Origin: Gammaproteobacteria bacterium HGW-Gammaproteobacteria-11
Lineage (GTDB): Bacteria > Pseudomonadota > Gammaproteobacteria > Pseudomonadales > Pseudomonadaceae
NCBI GenBank assembly: GCA_002840055.1
Contig: PGZJ01000001.1
Span: 1 to 64,000, forward strand
Direction: 5' to 3'
Length of the DNA: 64,000 nucleotides
A model generated the notes under the pieces. It was given only the letters and a program-made list of their open reading frames with translations, was not told the DNA's origin and made no database searches. Each line of letters starts with the position of its first letter. Position 1 is the stretch's first letter. Positions 40,821 to 48,745 of this stretch are shown here, one piece after another. Both the position numbers and the translations under genes were made by a program.

Positions 40821-43123
40821 GAAAGCTCCCGTTGCCGATAGGTATCCCGGTTGGCTTGCAGCCACTGCTCAAGGTCCCGAGCCGCCAGCGGCCGGCTGAT
40901 AAAGTAGCCTTGGGCAACATTGCAGCCCAACTGCTGGAGGCGACTCAGGCTATCGGCGTCCTCAACGCCCTCGGCCACCACCTTGAGGCCCATGTTGTGC
41001 GCCAGCTCGATGGTCGATTTGACGATCACCAGGTCGTCACTGCTGGTGGCCAGGTTAAGCACAAAGGATTTGTCGATTTTCAATTGCTGAACCGGCAGGC
41101 TCTTGATCGTCGCCAGTGACGAGTAGCCCGTGCCGTAGTCATCTATTGCCAGTTCGATGTCCAGTTCTCGCAAACGCCGCAAACTCTGTAGGCTGGCCGC
41201 AGGATTGTTCATCAGCGCACTTTCGGTGACTTCAAAGGCAATGTAACGCGCCGGAATCTCTTGCGCCCGCAGGATGCGCGCGACCTGCTCAGGGAAATCC
41301 GGATTATCCAGATCCAGTGCCGAGAGGTTCATCGCCACCTGCATCTCCAATCCCTGCTCAATCCAGTAACCCAATTGCGATACCACAGCCGCGAGCATCC
41401 ATTGGGTCAAACGGTGAATACTCCCTGTTTGCTCAGCCAGAATAATAAACTCATCCGGCCTGATCGCACCCAGCTCAGAGTGCGTCCAGCGCATCAATGC
41501 CTCCAGTTGCCGCACTTCTCCGGTTCGGATATCCAGTTTGGGCTGATAAACCACTGTCAGCTCTTTCAACTGCGGTGCAAAGTGGATGTCACGAATCAAG
41601 CGCATGCGACGCATATAGGCTTCATCGCGCTTGGCCTGGTAAACCGCAATGCGTGCCGGACCGGGCTGGGCATCGGCGGCGGCGATGCCGACCTGACGTA
41701 ACAACGACTCGGCATCACTGCCCTGCTCCGGCCAAACAACAATACCGGCAAGCCAGGTCAGGGTCAGCTTGACCTCATCAACCTGCATGCGCTCTGACAG
41801 TGCCGTTAATAGAAGGTCACTGGCAATGACGGCCTGATCCACATCCAGACCATCCAGAACCAACAGAAAGCCCTGTCCAGGCTGATAAGCCAGCAAACCA
41901 CCCGTCGGAATGACGGTATTCAGACGCCCGGCATAAGCAACCATCAAGCGTGAATGGGCCGTCTGCCCCACAGACGTCAGCACCTCAGCCTCAGCATCCA
42001 GAAACAGACGAATCAGCGCCCCTTTACGTCCCGCCTGAACGCCCTCTGACAACCGCTCAGCCACCTTGAGCACATTGGCAAGCCCGGTCAAAGGGTCGTG
42101 GTAGGCACTGTGCGCTATCTGCCTTTCACGCTCGGCAATTCCCTGGCGCATGGTATCAATGCTGCTGGCCAACAACCCAAGCTCATCATCCCGCGGCAAG
42201 GAGACCGGCTGACTGAAGTCACCCAGACCGATTTGCCGTGCACTGTCCGCTAACTGTTTGACCGGCCTGGACAGATTGCCCGCTATGACCATGGCAACCA
42301 GAGACGACAAAGTCAGAGCTATCAAGGTGATGATTGCCAGCTCCTGCTTCAGCAGGTCAAAAATAGCCAATGCCTCGCTGCGCGGGCTTAGCAGCTCAGC
42401 GCTTACCTGGTAGCCCTGCTGTTCGAGCAGGATATTACGTAACCCAAGATAGCTTTCATCTTCAATAGTCAGGGCATTATTGCTCTCATTCGGTATGGGT
42501 TCGTAGGTATCACCGAGCGTGCTGATGCGGTACAAAACCTGATTATCCAGCGAGGTCACAAAACTCACCTGCAAGCCGGTCAGCTTTTGCATCTCCAGCG
42601 CCAACGCCTCATCAAGCCGAAAGGCCATGGCTACCTGACCGACCATCACGGGCGCCATGACCACCGCCTCTACCAGCAAATAAGGCCGGCCATCTATCAC
42701 CGCTAACAAGGCATCCTGGGTCAATGGCTGAACGGCCGAGATATCAATCCGAGCGCCCACTTCGGTTCGTGATGATTCGCGAACCTGTCCGGCCAGATCA
42801 AAGAACAGCGCTTCATCTGCGCCAATACGCGCACTCTGATTTATCAGTGCCGAGCGTATGGTAGGCAGATCGCCGGAGGCCACCGCATCACGAAAGCCGA
42901 AGTCAGCAACCAGTACCTGAGTGGCGCTGGACAGCTCGCGCGCGCGCAGCTCAAGCAGCCGTGCAAACACGTTGCTACCCACATCCAGTTGCTGGCGCGC
43001 CTGGCGGTTTGCAGAGCTGTCAGTAGCGGAATAAACGGCAACGAACACCGCCCCCAGTACCAGCACCAGCAGCCCAAACAACAGCAGAACCAGACGTGTA
43101 CGCAGGCGCTTAATGCGTAGCAT
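40817..43123 (-). CDS. Membrane sensor with HAMP, degenerate GGDEF and intact EAL
   Basis: 768 residues. Two transmembrane helices (about 10-30 and 260-285) enclose a periplasmic double-cache-like sensor. A HAMP segment follows, then a GGDEF-like domain and an EAL domain. The GGDEF signature site reads YQPGQGF, so diguanylate cyclase activity is unlikely. The EAL motif EALMRW, NLSALDL, EVTES, IDDYGTGYSS and KIDKSF are all present, so c-di-GMP phosphodiesterase activity is expected. It overlaps the cupredoxin-like gene by 14 bases and DUF3034 by 4. Confidence 0.92.
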   Translation of the reverse strand: MLRIKRLRTRLVLLLFGLLVLVLGAVFVAVYSATDSSANRQARQQLDVGSNVFARLLELRARELSSATQVLVADFGFRDAVASGDLPTIRSALINQSARIGADEALFFDLAGQVRESSRTEVGARIDISAVQPLTQDALLAVIDGRPYLLVEAVVMAPVMVGQVAMAFRLDEALALEMQKLTGLQVSFVTSLDNQVLYRISTLGDTYEPIPNESNNALTIEDESYLGLRNILLEQQGYQVSAELLSPRSEALAIFDLLKQELAIITLIALTLSSLVAMVIAGNLSRPVKQLADSARQIGLGDFSQPVSLPRDDELGLLASSIDTMRQGIAERERQIAHSAYHDPLTGLANVLKVAERLSEGVQAGRKGALIRLFLDAEAEVLTSVGQTAHSRLMVAYAGRLNTVIPTGGLLAYQPGQGFLLVLDGLDVDQAVIASDLLLTALSERMQVDEVKLTLTWLAGIVVWPEQGSDAESLLRQVGIAAADAQPGPARIAVYQAKRDEAYMRRMRLIRDIHFAPQLKELTVVYQPKLDIRTGEVRQLEALMRWTHSELGAIRPDEFIILAEQTGSIHRLTQWMLAAVVSQLGYWIEQGLEMQVAMNLSALDLDNPDFPEQVARILRAQEIPARYIAFEVTESALMNNPAASLQSLRRLRELDIELAIDDYGTGYSSLATIKSLPVQQLKIDKSFVLNLATSSDDLVIVKSTIELAHNMGLKVVAEGVEDADSLSRLQQLGCNVAQGYFISRPLAARDLEQWLQANRDTYRQRELS

Positions 43124-43775
43124 GCTCAGCCGCCTTGCGGAATCGTTGCTGCAGCGGTGACAGAGGGGGTTCCGCGACAGCTGGAGCCAGGGTGACAGGC
43201 AGGCTCAGCACAGTCTGTTCGCGGAGGTTGATGTCTCCCAGGGCGACCGGCGACTGCTCAGCCAGACTGGGGTGCCACCAATGGGTATCCAGCGGGCCGA
43301 CAGGCAAATCAGCCAAAGCCAGTGCACCGTCAGCGTCACTGACGGCGTGCCAGGGCAGCTCGGTTACCAGAATATAGCCGAGCATGTTGTCATGGATATT
43401 GCAGCCGAGGATCACCGGACCAGGCTGATCAAAGACCACCGGTGGCGCATCGCTGCCCTGGAAAAGACGCAGTTCAAAGCGCTTGGCCGCAGAAAACGAA
43501 TACACGTGATGGCGCACATCGTCACTGTTGGGAAAATCCACCGAGGCACCGGTATTGACCACCAGTATGCGGGGCTGGAATTGCATGTTGAGCTGATCCA
43601 TAACCGGCGGGTTGGCCACCGATGGCGCCACCTCTGACACCAGGATCACGGCATCCGGCAGCGGATTACCGGCCGCATCAACAATCTGCAGAGGGGCAGC
43701 TTGTAACGGCAACAGGGGCAGCACGAATGCGGCCAACGAAACTGCAACATAACGGGCTAACCCGGCAAAAGGCAT
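43110..43775 (-). CDS. Cupredoxin-like periplasmic protein (methylamine-utilisation type)
   Basis: 221 residues with a signal peptide ending near PLQAAP. The plastocyanin-like domain carries probable copper ligands: a histidine in DDVRHHVYSF, then C, H and M in LGCNIHDNMLGYI, the blue-copper order His...Cys-x-x-His-x-x-Met. A carboxypeptidase-regulatory-like segment follows. The start at 43775 (MPFAGLARYV) gives a good signal; 43808 is in frame but less likely. First gene of the four-gene group. Confidence 0.85.
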   Translation of the reverse strand: MPFAGLARYVAVSLAAFVLPLLPLQAAPLQIVDAAGNPLPDAVILVSEVAPSVANPPVMDQLNMQFQPRILVVNTGASVDFPNSDDVRHHVYSFSAAKRFELRLFQGSDAPPVVFDQPGPVILGCNIHDNMLGYILVTELPWHAVSDADGALALADLPVGPLDTHWWHPSLAEQSPVALGDINLREQTVLSLPVTLAPAVAEPPLSPLQQRFRKAAEHATH

Positions 43776-43903
43776 ATGAGCATGGCTCCTGACTGCGGAA
43801 TGATCCAAGCGGCGCTGTGCATGGCTTGGTACGACTCAGACTAGGCGCAGCCTGACTATGACGTTAGCATACCCCCTTAATCTCTGCCTATGCCGGAGCT
43901 CGG

Positions 43904-44902
43904 ATGTCTTCCCTCGCCATTCCACTGTCTGTACTGGATTTATGCCCCGTCCCCCAGGGGGCGACACCGGCGCAGGCGCTGCACAACGCGCTGGCCCTGG
44001 CCCGGCATACCGAGTCTCTGGGTTTTTTGCGCTACTGGGTGGCTGAGCATCACAACATGATCGGCATCGCCAGCGCCGCGACCTCGGTGGTGATGGGCTA
44101 TCTGGCCGGTGGAACCCGGCAGATCCGTATTGGCTCAGGCGGCATCATGTTGCCGAATCATGCGCCGTTACAGATCGCTGAACAGTTCGGCACGCTGGAA
44201 TCCCTGTACCCCAACCGTATTGACCTGGGACTGGGTCGGGCGCCAGGCACTGATCAGGCAACCGCTCAGGCACTGCGCCATGGTGCCGGCGATGGTTCGG
44301 ACTTTCCGCAGATGCTTGCGACCCTGCAGGCACTGTTTGCCGAACCGGTGGCCGGACAGCGTTTGCGTGCCGTTCCCGGCGCAGGACTCTCAGTCCCCAT
44401 CTGGCTGCTGGGCTCCAGCACCTTCAGTGCACAACTGGCCGGACAACTGGGACTGCCCTTTGCCTTTGCCGGGCAGTTTTCTCCCGACTACATGCACGCC
44501 GCGCTGGATACCTACCGCACGCACTTCCAGGCCTCAGCCACGCTGGAAAAGCCGCATGTCATGCTGGGGATCAACGCCTATGTAGCAGAAAGTCGAGAGC
44601 AGGCACATGTGCTGGCCAGCTCGCAGCAACAGGCCTTTCTGAACATGATACGCGGCCAGCCCGGACAATTGCCGCCGCCGGTTGAAAGCATGGAGGACAT
44701 CTGGCTACCGCATGAGCGTCATCAGGTGCTGGCCACCCTCGCCGGCACCCTGATTGGTGACCGCGCCAGCGTCTCGCAGCAGATGGCCGACCTGCTGGAA
44801 CGCACCGGCGCCAACGAGTTGATTGTCAGCAGTTCGATTTTTGACCAGAGCAAACGCCAGGAAAGCTACAGCGGGCTGATGGCCGCCGCCAAGGCGCTCT
44901 GA
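43904..44902 (+). CDS. Luciferase-like monooxygenase (LLM class)
   Basis: 332-residue flavin-dependent monooxygenase or reductase of the MsnO8 type with a TIM-barrel fold. The start SIPLSVLDLCPVPQG, RYWVAEHHNMIGIASAA, IGSGGIMLPNHAPL and RIDLGLGRAPGTD are all family landmarks. GGAGCTCGG serves as ribosome site. The substrate is unknown. It is the last core gene before the tRNA and island. Confidence 0.92.
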   Translation: MSSLAIPLSVLDLCPVPQGATPAQALHNALALARHTESLGFLRYWVAEHHNMIGIASAATSVVMGYLAGGTRQIRIGSGGIMLPNHAPLQIAEQFGTLESLYPNRIDLGLGRAPGTDQATAQALRHGAGDGSDFPQMLATLQALFAEPVAGQRLRAVPGAGLSVPIWLLGSSTFSAQLAGQLGLPFAFAGQFSPDYMHAALDTYRTHFQASATLEKPHVMLGINAYVAESREQAHVLASSQQQAFLNMIRGQPGQLPPPVESMEDIWLPHERHQVLATLAGTLIGDRASVSQQMADLLERTGANELIVSSSIFDQSKRQESYSGLMAAAKAL

Positions 44903-44983
44903 AGCAGCCACCCGGAATACTCAGCAAAGCCCCGCATAGAGCGCTTCCCAGCAGGGAGCAAGTCTGGTACAAAGGCGCCTGTT

Positions 44984-45057
44984 GCGGGTGTAGCTCAATG
45001 GTAGAGCAGAAGCTTCCCAAGCTTACGACGAGGGTTCGATTCCCTTCACCCGCTCCA
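44984..45057 (+). tRNA. tRNA-Gly (anticodon CCC)
   Basis: 74 bases including an encoded CCA end. The acceptor stem is GCGGGTG/CACCCGC, D-arm GCTC/GAGC, anticodon loop TTCCCAA at 45014-45020 with anticodon CCC at 45016-45018, and T-arm AGGG-TTCGATT-CCCT. It resembles E. coli glyU. The first anticodon-stem pair is G-A, with the other four paired. Its 3' end is the probable integration site of the island that follows. Confidence 0.97.
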
Positions 45058-45105
45058 TTTCTTAGTATCAACCACTCTCAGCAACTCTCACAAAGCCCCA
45101 AGAAG

Positions 45106-45147
45106 CATTGAATTAGAGGGATTTTCTTACCCTATTCATATTCAATG
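45106..45147. promoter_or_regulatory. Hairpin-forming sequence just inside the island
   Basis: Arms CATTGAAT (45106-45113) and ATTCAATG (45140-45147) enclose a second set AGGG/CCCT (45117-45120, 45130-45133), giving an interrupted stem between the tRNA end and the integrase. It may be a transcription terminator for the tRNA or part of the recombination site region. Confidence 0.35.
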
Positions 45148-45192
45148 ACTCTTACAGACATGCAGTCCAGCGCTTCACATCCTGTATGGTAG

Positions 45193-45230
45193 CTTGTATG
45201 GTATTAGTTCGATTAATCTCACCATACAAG
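45193..45230. promoter_or_regulatory. Inverted repeat in front of the integrase start
   Basis: CTTGTATGGT (45193-45202) and ACCATACAAG (45221-45230) are perfect 10-base inverted copies ending three bases before the integrase ATG. A further TGTATGGT copy is at 45183-45190. This is the layout of a repressor or recombinase-arm site controlling int. Confidence 0.5.
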
Positions 45231-45233
45231 ACA

Positions 45234-46490
45234 ATGAAGAGAGCAGATATTAAACGCCGGCCTTTGGCCAACACCGTACTGGCATCCTTGGAACCTGAGC
45301 ACAGCGAGTACCGTGAGAAGTATGGTGTCGACAGGATCTATTTTGTCGTCAATACAAGTGGCAAAAAACGCTGGGAGCTAAGGTATAAAAAGCCATCATC
45401 CGGCAAATGGTCTTGGGCAGGTCTAGGCAGTTACCCCGATGTCAGCGCAAAAACTGCGCAGGTGAAAGCAGCAGAACTGCTGAAGGTACTCAGTGAGGGT
45501 ATCGACCCGGGAAGCTTAAAAAAAGACACTAATCCCCAAGGCATTCTGTTCAAGCAAGCGGCTGAGGAATGGTTTGACAAAAAAAAACGGGATGGACGTG
45601 CCACAAAAACACTCAAGGGCATACGCTTGGCATTAGACAATGACATGCTGCCTGCGCTGGGCGATACGCCGCTGAGAAAAATCTCAAGACAACAATGTGC
45701 CGAGCTCCAAAAAAAAATTGAAAACCGAGGTGCTCATAACACCTCGGAAAAAGTACGTGCGTGGCTCAAGCAGATTTTTGGAGAGGCCATTGGCAAGGGT
45801 TGGTGCGAGAACAACCCCGCCAGCAACCTCAGTGACATCGCAGAAGTTGCTCCTCGCGAAAAACAATACCCGCATTTATTAGAGCCTGATCTACCGGACT
45901 TTCTCAGAGCTCTTCAAAACGCGCCAAGTAAAATTCTTGCGCGCACAGCCGCATGGATGGTGATCAGAACGGCCTCTCGACCTGGTATGGTGCGCACAGC
46001 TGAGTGGAGTGAAATTAATCTTGAAAAGGGACTATGGGAGATACCTGAAGAGAAAATGAAAATGGGGCGCGCACATATCAACCCGCTACCTCGACAACTT
46101 ATTGCCGACCTGGAAGTTCTTCACCAAATAACCGGACGATCAAAATACCTCTTCCCAGGCGAAGGCTCGGTTAATCCAACCATGTCTGATGGAACCATTA
46201 ACAAGCTGTTTGAGTCAGCAGGTTACAAAGGACGCATGACTGGACATGGATCACGTCACACCTGCACAACCCTCCTATCAGAGCATAACTGGCCTGAAAA
46301 GTGGTCGAGCGCTCAACTTTCCCACTTCAAAAAGGGTATGGCCAAGGTTTATGACAAGGCCGCATTTCTGAAGCAAAGGGTAGATATGATGCAATGGTAT
46401 AGCGATTATCTTGACGCACTCCAGCGCGGTATTACTGATAAAGATGAAATCTCATTTGCTGCCAGAGTTCCCTTCATTAAAGACGAATAA
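45234..46490 (+). CDS. Tyrosine recombinase / island integrase (P4 type)
   Basis: 418 residues. The N-terminal DUF4102-like arm-binding domain includes YFVVNTSGKKRWELRYKK and WAGLGSYPDVSAKTA. A SAM-like core-binding domain comes next, then the catalytic domain with the first Arg in RTASRPGMVRTAEW, H-x-x-R in GHGSRHTCTT, and the nucleophile Tyr in AKVYDKAAF. It is placed 176 bases from tRNA-Gly and reads away from it, as in tRNA-integrating islands. I chose the ATG at 45234 (MKRADIKRRP); 45186 is also open. Confidence 0.93.
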   Translation: MKRADIKRRPLANTVLASLEPEHSEYREKYGVDRIYFVVNTSGKKRWELRYKKPSSGKWSWAGLGSYPDVSAKTAQVKAAELLKVLSEGIDPGSLKKDTNPQGILFKQAAEEWFDKKKRDGRATKTLKGIRLALDNDMLPALGDTPLRKISRQQCAELQKKIENRGAHNTSEKVRAWLKQIFGEAIGKGWCENNPASNLSDIAEVAPREKQYPHLLEPDLPDFLRALQNAPSKILARTAAWMVIRTASRPGMVRTAEWSEINLEKGLWEIPEEKMKMGRAHINPLPRQLIADLEVLHQITGRSKYLFPGEGSVNPTMSDGTINKLFESAGYKGRMTGHGSRHTCTTLLSEHNWPEKWSSAQLSHFKKGMAKVYDKAAFLKQRVDMMQWYSDYLDALQRGITDKDEISFAARVPFIKDE

Positions 46491-46508
46491 AAAGGTTCGT
46501 GACCTGAC

Positions 46509-46553
46509 GTTGTTCCGTCTAATTGCGCAAAATCCGCAATTAGACGGAACAAC
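46509..46553. repeat. Perfect 19-base inverted repeat
   Basis: Left arm 46509-46527 and right arm 46535-46553 are perfectly complementary over 19 bases with a 7-base loop (CAAAATC). It starts 19 bases after the integrase stop and ends 57 bases before alpA. There is no T run, so it is not a classic intrinsic terminator. It could be an operator, a recombination-accessory site or an RNA element. Confidence 0.8.
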
Positions 46554-46573
46554 AAAGCCTTGACCGAGCTTAT

Positions 46574-46599
46574 CTTGATAGCTACTACCAACTATCAAG
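46574..46599. promoter_or_regulatory. Candidate operator of the AlpA-type gene
   Basis: CTTGATAG (46574-46581) and CTATCAAG (46592-46599) are perfect inverted octamers with a 10-base spacer, ending 11 bases before the alpA start. The symmetry suits a dimeric regulator. Confidence 0.4.
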
Positions 46600-46610
46600 A
46601 GATCTAAACC

Positions 46611-46781
46611 ATGTATTTGAATGTTAATGAAATTTCCCAGCGTTATGGCATATCCACATCTACTATCTGGCGCTGGGTTGCTGCCGGAATTTTTCCCAAA
46701 CCCTACAAGATAGGGCCGGCTGCAAGCAGATGGCACATTGACGAACTACAGCGATTTGAAGCCCAGAAAGAAAGGCGCTGA
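46611..46781 (+). CDS. AlpA-family excisionase/regulator (56 residues)
   Basis: Short winged-helix protein. The MerR-like helix-turn-helix is NEISQRYGISTSTIWRWV, followed by the wing segment GIFPKPYKIGP and SRWHIDELQRFE, the standard AlpA pattern. AlpA-type proteins activate integrase genes or direct excision of P4-like islands. It is placed 120 bases downstream of the integrase on the same strand. Confidence 0.9.
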   Translation: MYLNVNEISQRYGISTSTIWRWVAAGIFPKPYKIGPAASRWHIDELQRFEAQKERR

Positions 46782-46956
46782 CCTTTTGAAATGCAAAATA
46801 CTACCCAAAAGCGCACTCATGGATGAGAGCGCGAAGGCTAAAAATGAAGATATAGCCATAACATTACCCTTTTGAGATACCTATTCGGAATTGGGACGAC
46901 CGGCGGTCTCAGTCCTTACCGGCCATTAACAGTGGTCATCGCCTCCTCATCCTGAC

Positions 46957-47210
46957 TCACGGCAAAGTGCACCAGTCCCGCTCCAGTTCGCTCACTAGCT
47001 TCAGCACCAGCATAGCTTCCGGGTTGTTCGGGTTGGCCTTGGCGAACTTGTCCCAGCGTTCCGGCCAGGCGTCCTTGAAGTAGCCAAGAAAGTTCTCGGT
47101 ATTCAGTACCGTGCGCCGGTCATAGCCGCTGCCCGGGCCGGTGAGCCAGCCCTAGGCGACCATGGCGGGATGATGTCTTACTGAAACTGATATTCCTTGC
47201 TATCCGCCAT
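46957..47210 (-). pseudogene. hsdR 5' fragment (type I restriction subunit remnant)
   Basis: On the minus strand, ATG at 47210 begins MADSKEYQFQ, then a TAA stop, then DII, a frameshift, MVA, a TAG stop, and then GWLTGPGSGYDRRTVLNTEN continuing to VSELERDW before TGA at 46959-46957. This resembles the N-terminus of one class of HsdR proteins as I remember it; the stops fall where Gln codons are expected. Nothing similar continues to 46782. It starts 50 bases after the RhuM-Fic stop, the expected downstream place in an hsdS-rhuM-hsdR operon. Confidence 0.7.
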
Positions 47211-47260
47211 GCCTACCCCTAACCACCATTCCTTGAATTGAAGTTCGAGCTGCTGCTGGA

Positions 47261-48310
47261 CTAGTTTTGACCGAACTCCGAGGCATACTGCGGCGGCTTC
47301 AAGAGCACAAAATGCTCAATCAGGCGCACCATCAGATTTTTCTGCTCGGGCAAACTCTCTGCCACCAGCAAGGCCAGCGCCACCAAGGTGTTGTCGTTAA
47401 TTAACTGCTCGACCGGCCGCGCCAGCAGGTGCTGGTTCAGTTGCAAATACCAAAGAAACAAAAATGAGCCACTGCGCTTGTTGCCATCGGCTAGCGGGTG
47501 ATTCTTGATTACGAAATACAGCAGATTTGCAGCACGGCTGGCCACATTAGGGTAGAACCACTCACCGGCAAAGCCCTGCTCAATGGTGGCAATGGCCGAG
47601 GCCAACCCCTCGCCCCGCAACTGACCGAAAAGTTCGGTCGCCTCGCCTTTGGCCATCAACGTGGCTTTCAGTTGCGCAATGGCTACCAGCACATCATCCA
47701 GCGCCAGTGCGCGCATATCGGTCTGAGTCGTGTTCTGCTCCTGCAGGCTTTGCTCGTCAAAGCCCTGCAGCAAGGTCCAGCTGCGGGCGTAGTCATCGAT
47801 CACCTGCAGCACCTCCCGGCCCTGATCATTGACCAGTTGCTGGTTGGCAAGGGTGCGCGTCAACAGGCTCACCGCCTGCTCGAACTCGATACCACGCTCT
47901 GCAAGACGGTGCTGGTTAAGGGTGTAGCCTTCGACCAGATGCTGCCTGAGCACGCCTGTTGCCCACTGACGGAACTGGGTCGCCCGCGCCGAACTCACCC
48001 GGTAACCCACCGAGATGATGGCATCGAGGTTGAAGTACTCGACCTGATACGTTTTGCCGTCAGCGGCAGTTGTTGCTTTTTTTGCAACAACTGCCTCGCG
48101 CTGCAACTCGTTGCTGTCGAAAATATTTTTCAGGTGCCGCGAGATCACCGACTTGTCCCGCGCAAACAGCTCGGTCAATTGCTGCAGACTCAGCCAGACG
48201 GTTTCGTGCTCCAGCGCGACCTGCAGATGCGCCTGGCCGTCGGCCGAGGTAAACAGCTTAATCCTCTGGCTCAAGGCTGGCGGGTACTGGACTTCCTTGC
48301 TTTTCGCCAT
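47261..48310 (-). CDS. RhuM-Fic/Doc fusion protein
   Basis: 349 residues, apparently intact. The N-terminal half is a RhuM-type domain (WLSLQQLTELFARDKSVISRH, EYFNLDAIISVGYRV, ATQFRQWA). The C-terminal half is a Fic/Doc domain with the active-site motif HPLADGNKRSG from H271. This is the K-type (Doc-like) variant of HxFx(D/E)GNxR, whose members can phosphorylate rather than AMPylate. The start directly abuts the TAA of the hsdS remnant, as in type I restriction operons where rhuM lies between hsdS and hsdR. The neighbours have decayed but this gene is open. Confidence 0.88.
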   Translation of the reverse strand: MAKSKEVQYPPALSQRIKLFTSADGQAHLQVALEHETVWLSLQQLTELFARDKSVISRHLKNIFDSNELQREAVVAKKATTAADGKTYQVEYFNLDAIISVGYRVSSARATQFRQWATGVLRQHLVEGYTLNQHRLAERGIEFEQAVSLLTRTLANQQLVNDQGREVLQVIDDYARSWTLLQGFDEQSLQEQNTTQTDMRALALDDVLVAIAQLKATLMAKGEATELFGQLRGEGLASAIATIEQGFAGEWFYPNVASRAANLLYFVIKNHPLADGNKRSGSFLFLWYLQLNQHLLARPVEQLINDNTLVALALLVAESLPEQKNLMVRLIEHFVLLKPPQYASEFGQN

Positions 48311-48457
48311 TTAGTGGACCTCTGCTACTGCTGGTTCGGGGGCTTGAGTACTGGCCGTTGGCTGCCTGCCGCGCACGTCGGTTTTACCTGTGACGACGGC
48401 GGCGATTAGGGCAGAGCGACGTTCTTGGAGCAGAGCTATGAGGCGCATTGACTCATC
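48311..48457 (-). pseudogene. hsdS 3' remnant (type I specificity subunit)
   Basis: The last 48 codons before the TAA at 48313-48311 include RLIALLQERRSALIAAVVTG, which is the typical coiled-coil end of HsdS proteins. The remainder is cut off by the IS3-family remnant whose terminal inverted repeat begins at 48462. Confidence 0.75.
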
Positions 48458-48461
48458 CTGA

Positions 48462-48690
48462 TGAACCGCCCCGGGTTTTGCGGAGACTCGTTGGTTTAAG
48501 TCAGGCAGCCATGGCCCAACCGGTGTGTTGCTGATAGAAGTTTGCCTCAGCTTCTGCCGGAGGTATATATCCAATCGAGCTCAGTAGCCGTTGGTGGTTG
48601 TACCAGTGAACCCACTTAAAGGTTCGATTTCGACAGCTTCGCGGCTCCGTCAGGGCTGCCGGTAAATCAGTTCCGCTTTGAACAATCCGT
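48462..48690 (-). mobile_element. IS3-family insertion sequence remnant (orfB 3' end)
   Basis: The plus strand from 48462 begins TGAACCGCCCCGGGTTTTGC, which looks like the terminal inverted repeat of one IS3-family group. The minus strand encodes the integrase-core C-terminus WVHWYNHQRLLSSIGYIPPA followed by EAEANFYQQ, stopping near 48501. The rest of the element is missing; the left boundary, between about 48640 and 48745, cannot be placed exactly. It separates the AAA-LRV gene from the hsdS remnant. Confidence 0.75.
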
Positions 48691-48745
48691 TGATTAATAC
48701 ACCTCCACAAAACACGGTGTGATTCAGTGTCGCCAAGGAGAGTCA

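Noticed and set aside
46509-46553. Rho-independent terminator of the integrase
   Set aside because: No run of T follows either arm and the stem is AT-rich for a terminator, so it is kept as an unexplained inverted repeat.
47498-48409. 303-codon ORF opposite rhuM-fic
   Set aside because: Antisense shadow; the minus strand carries complete RhuM and Fic motifs.
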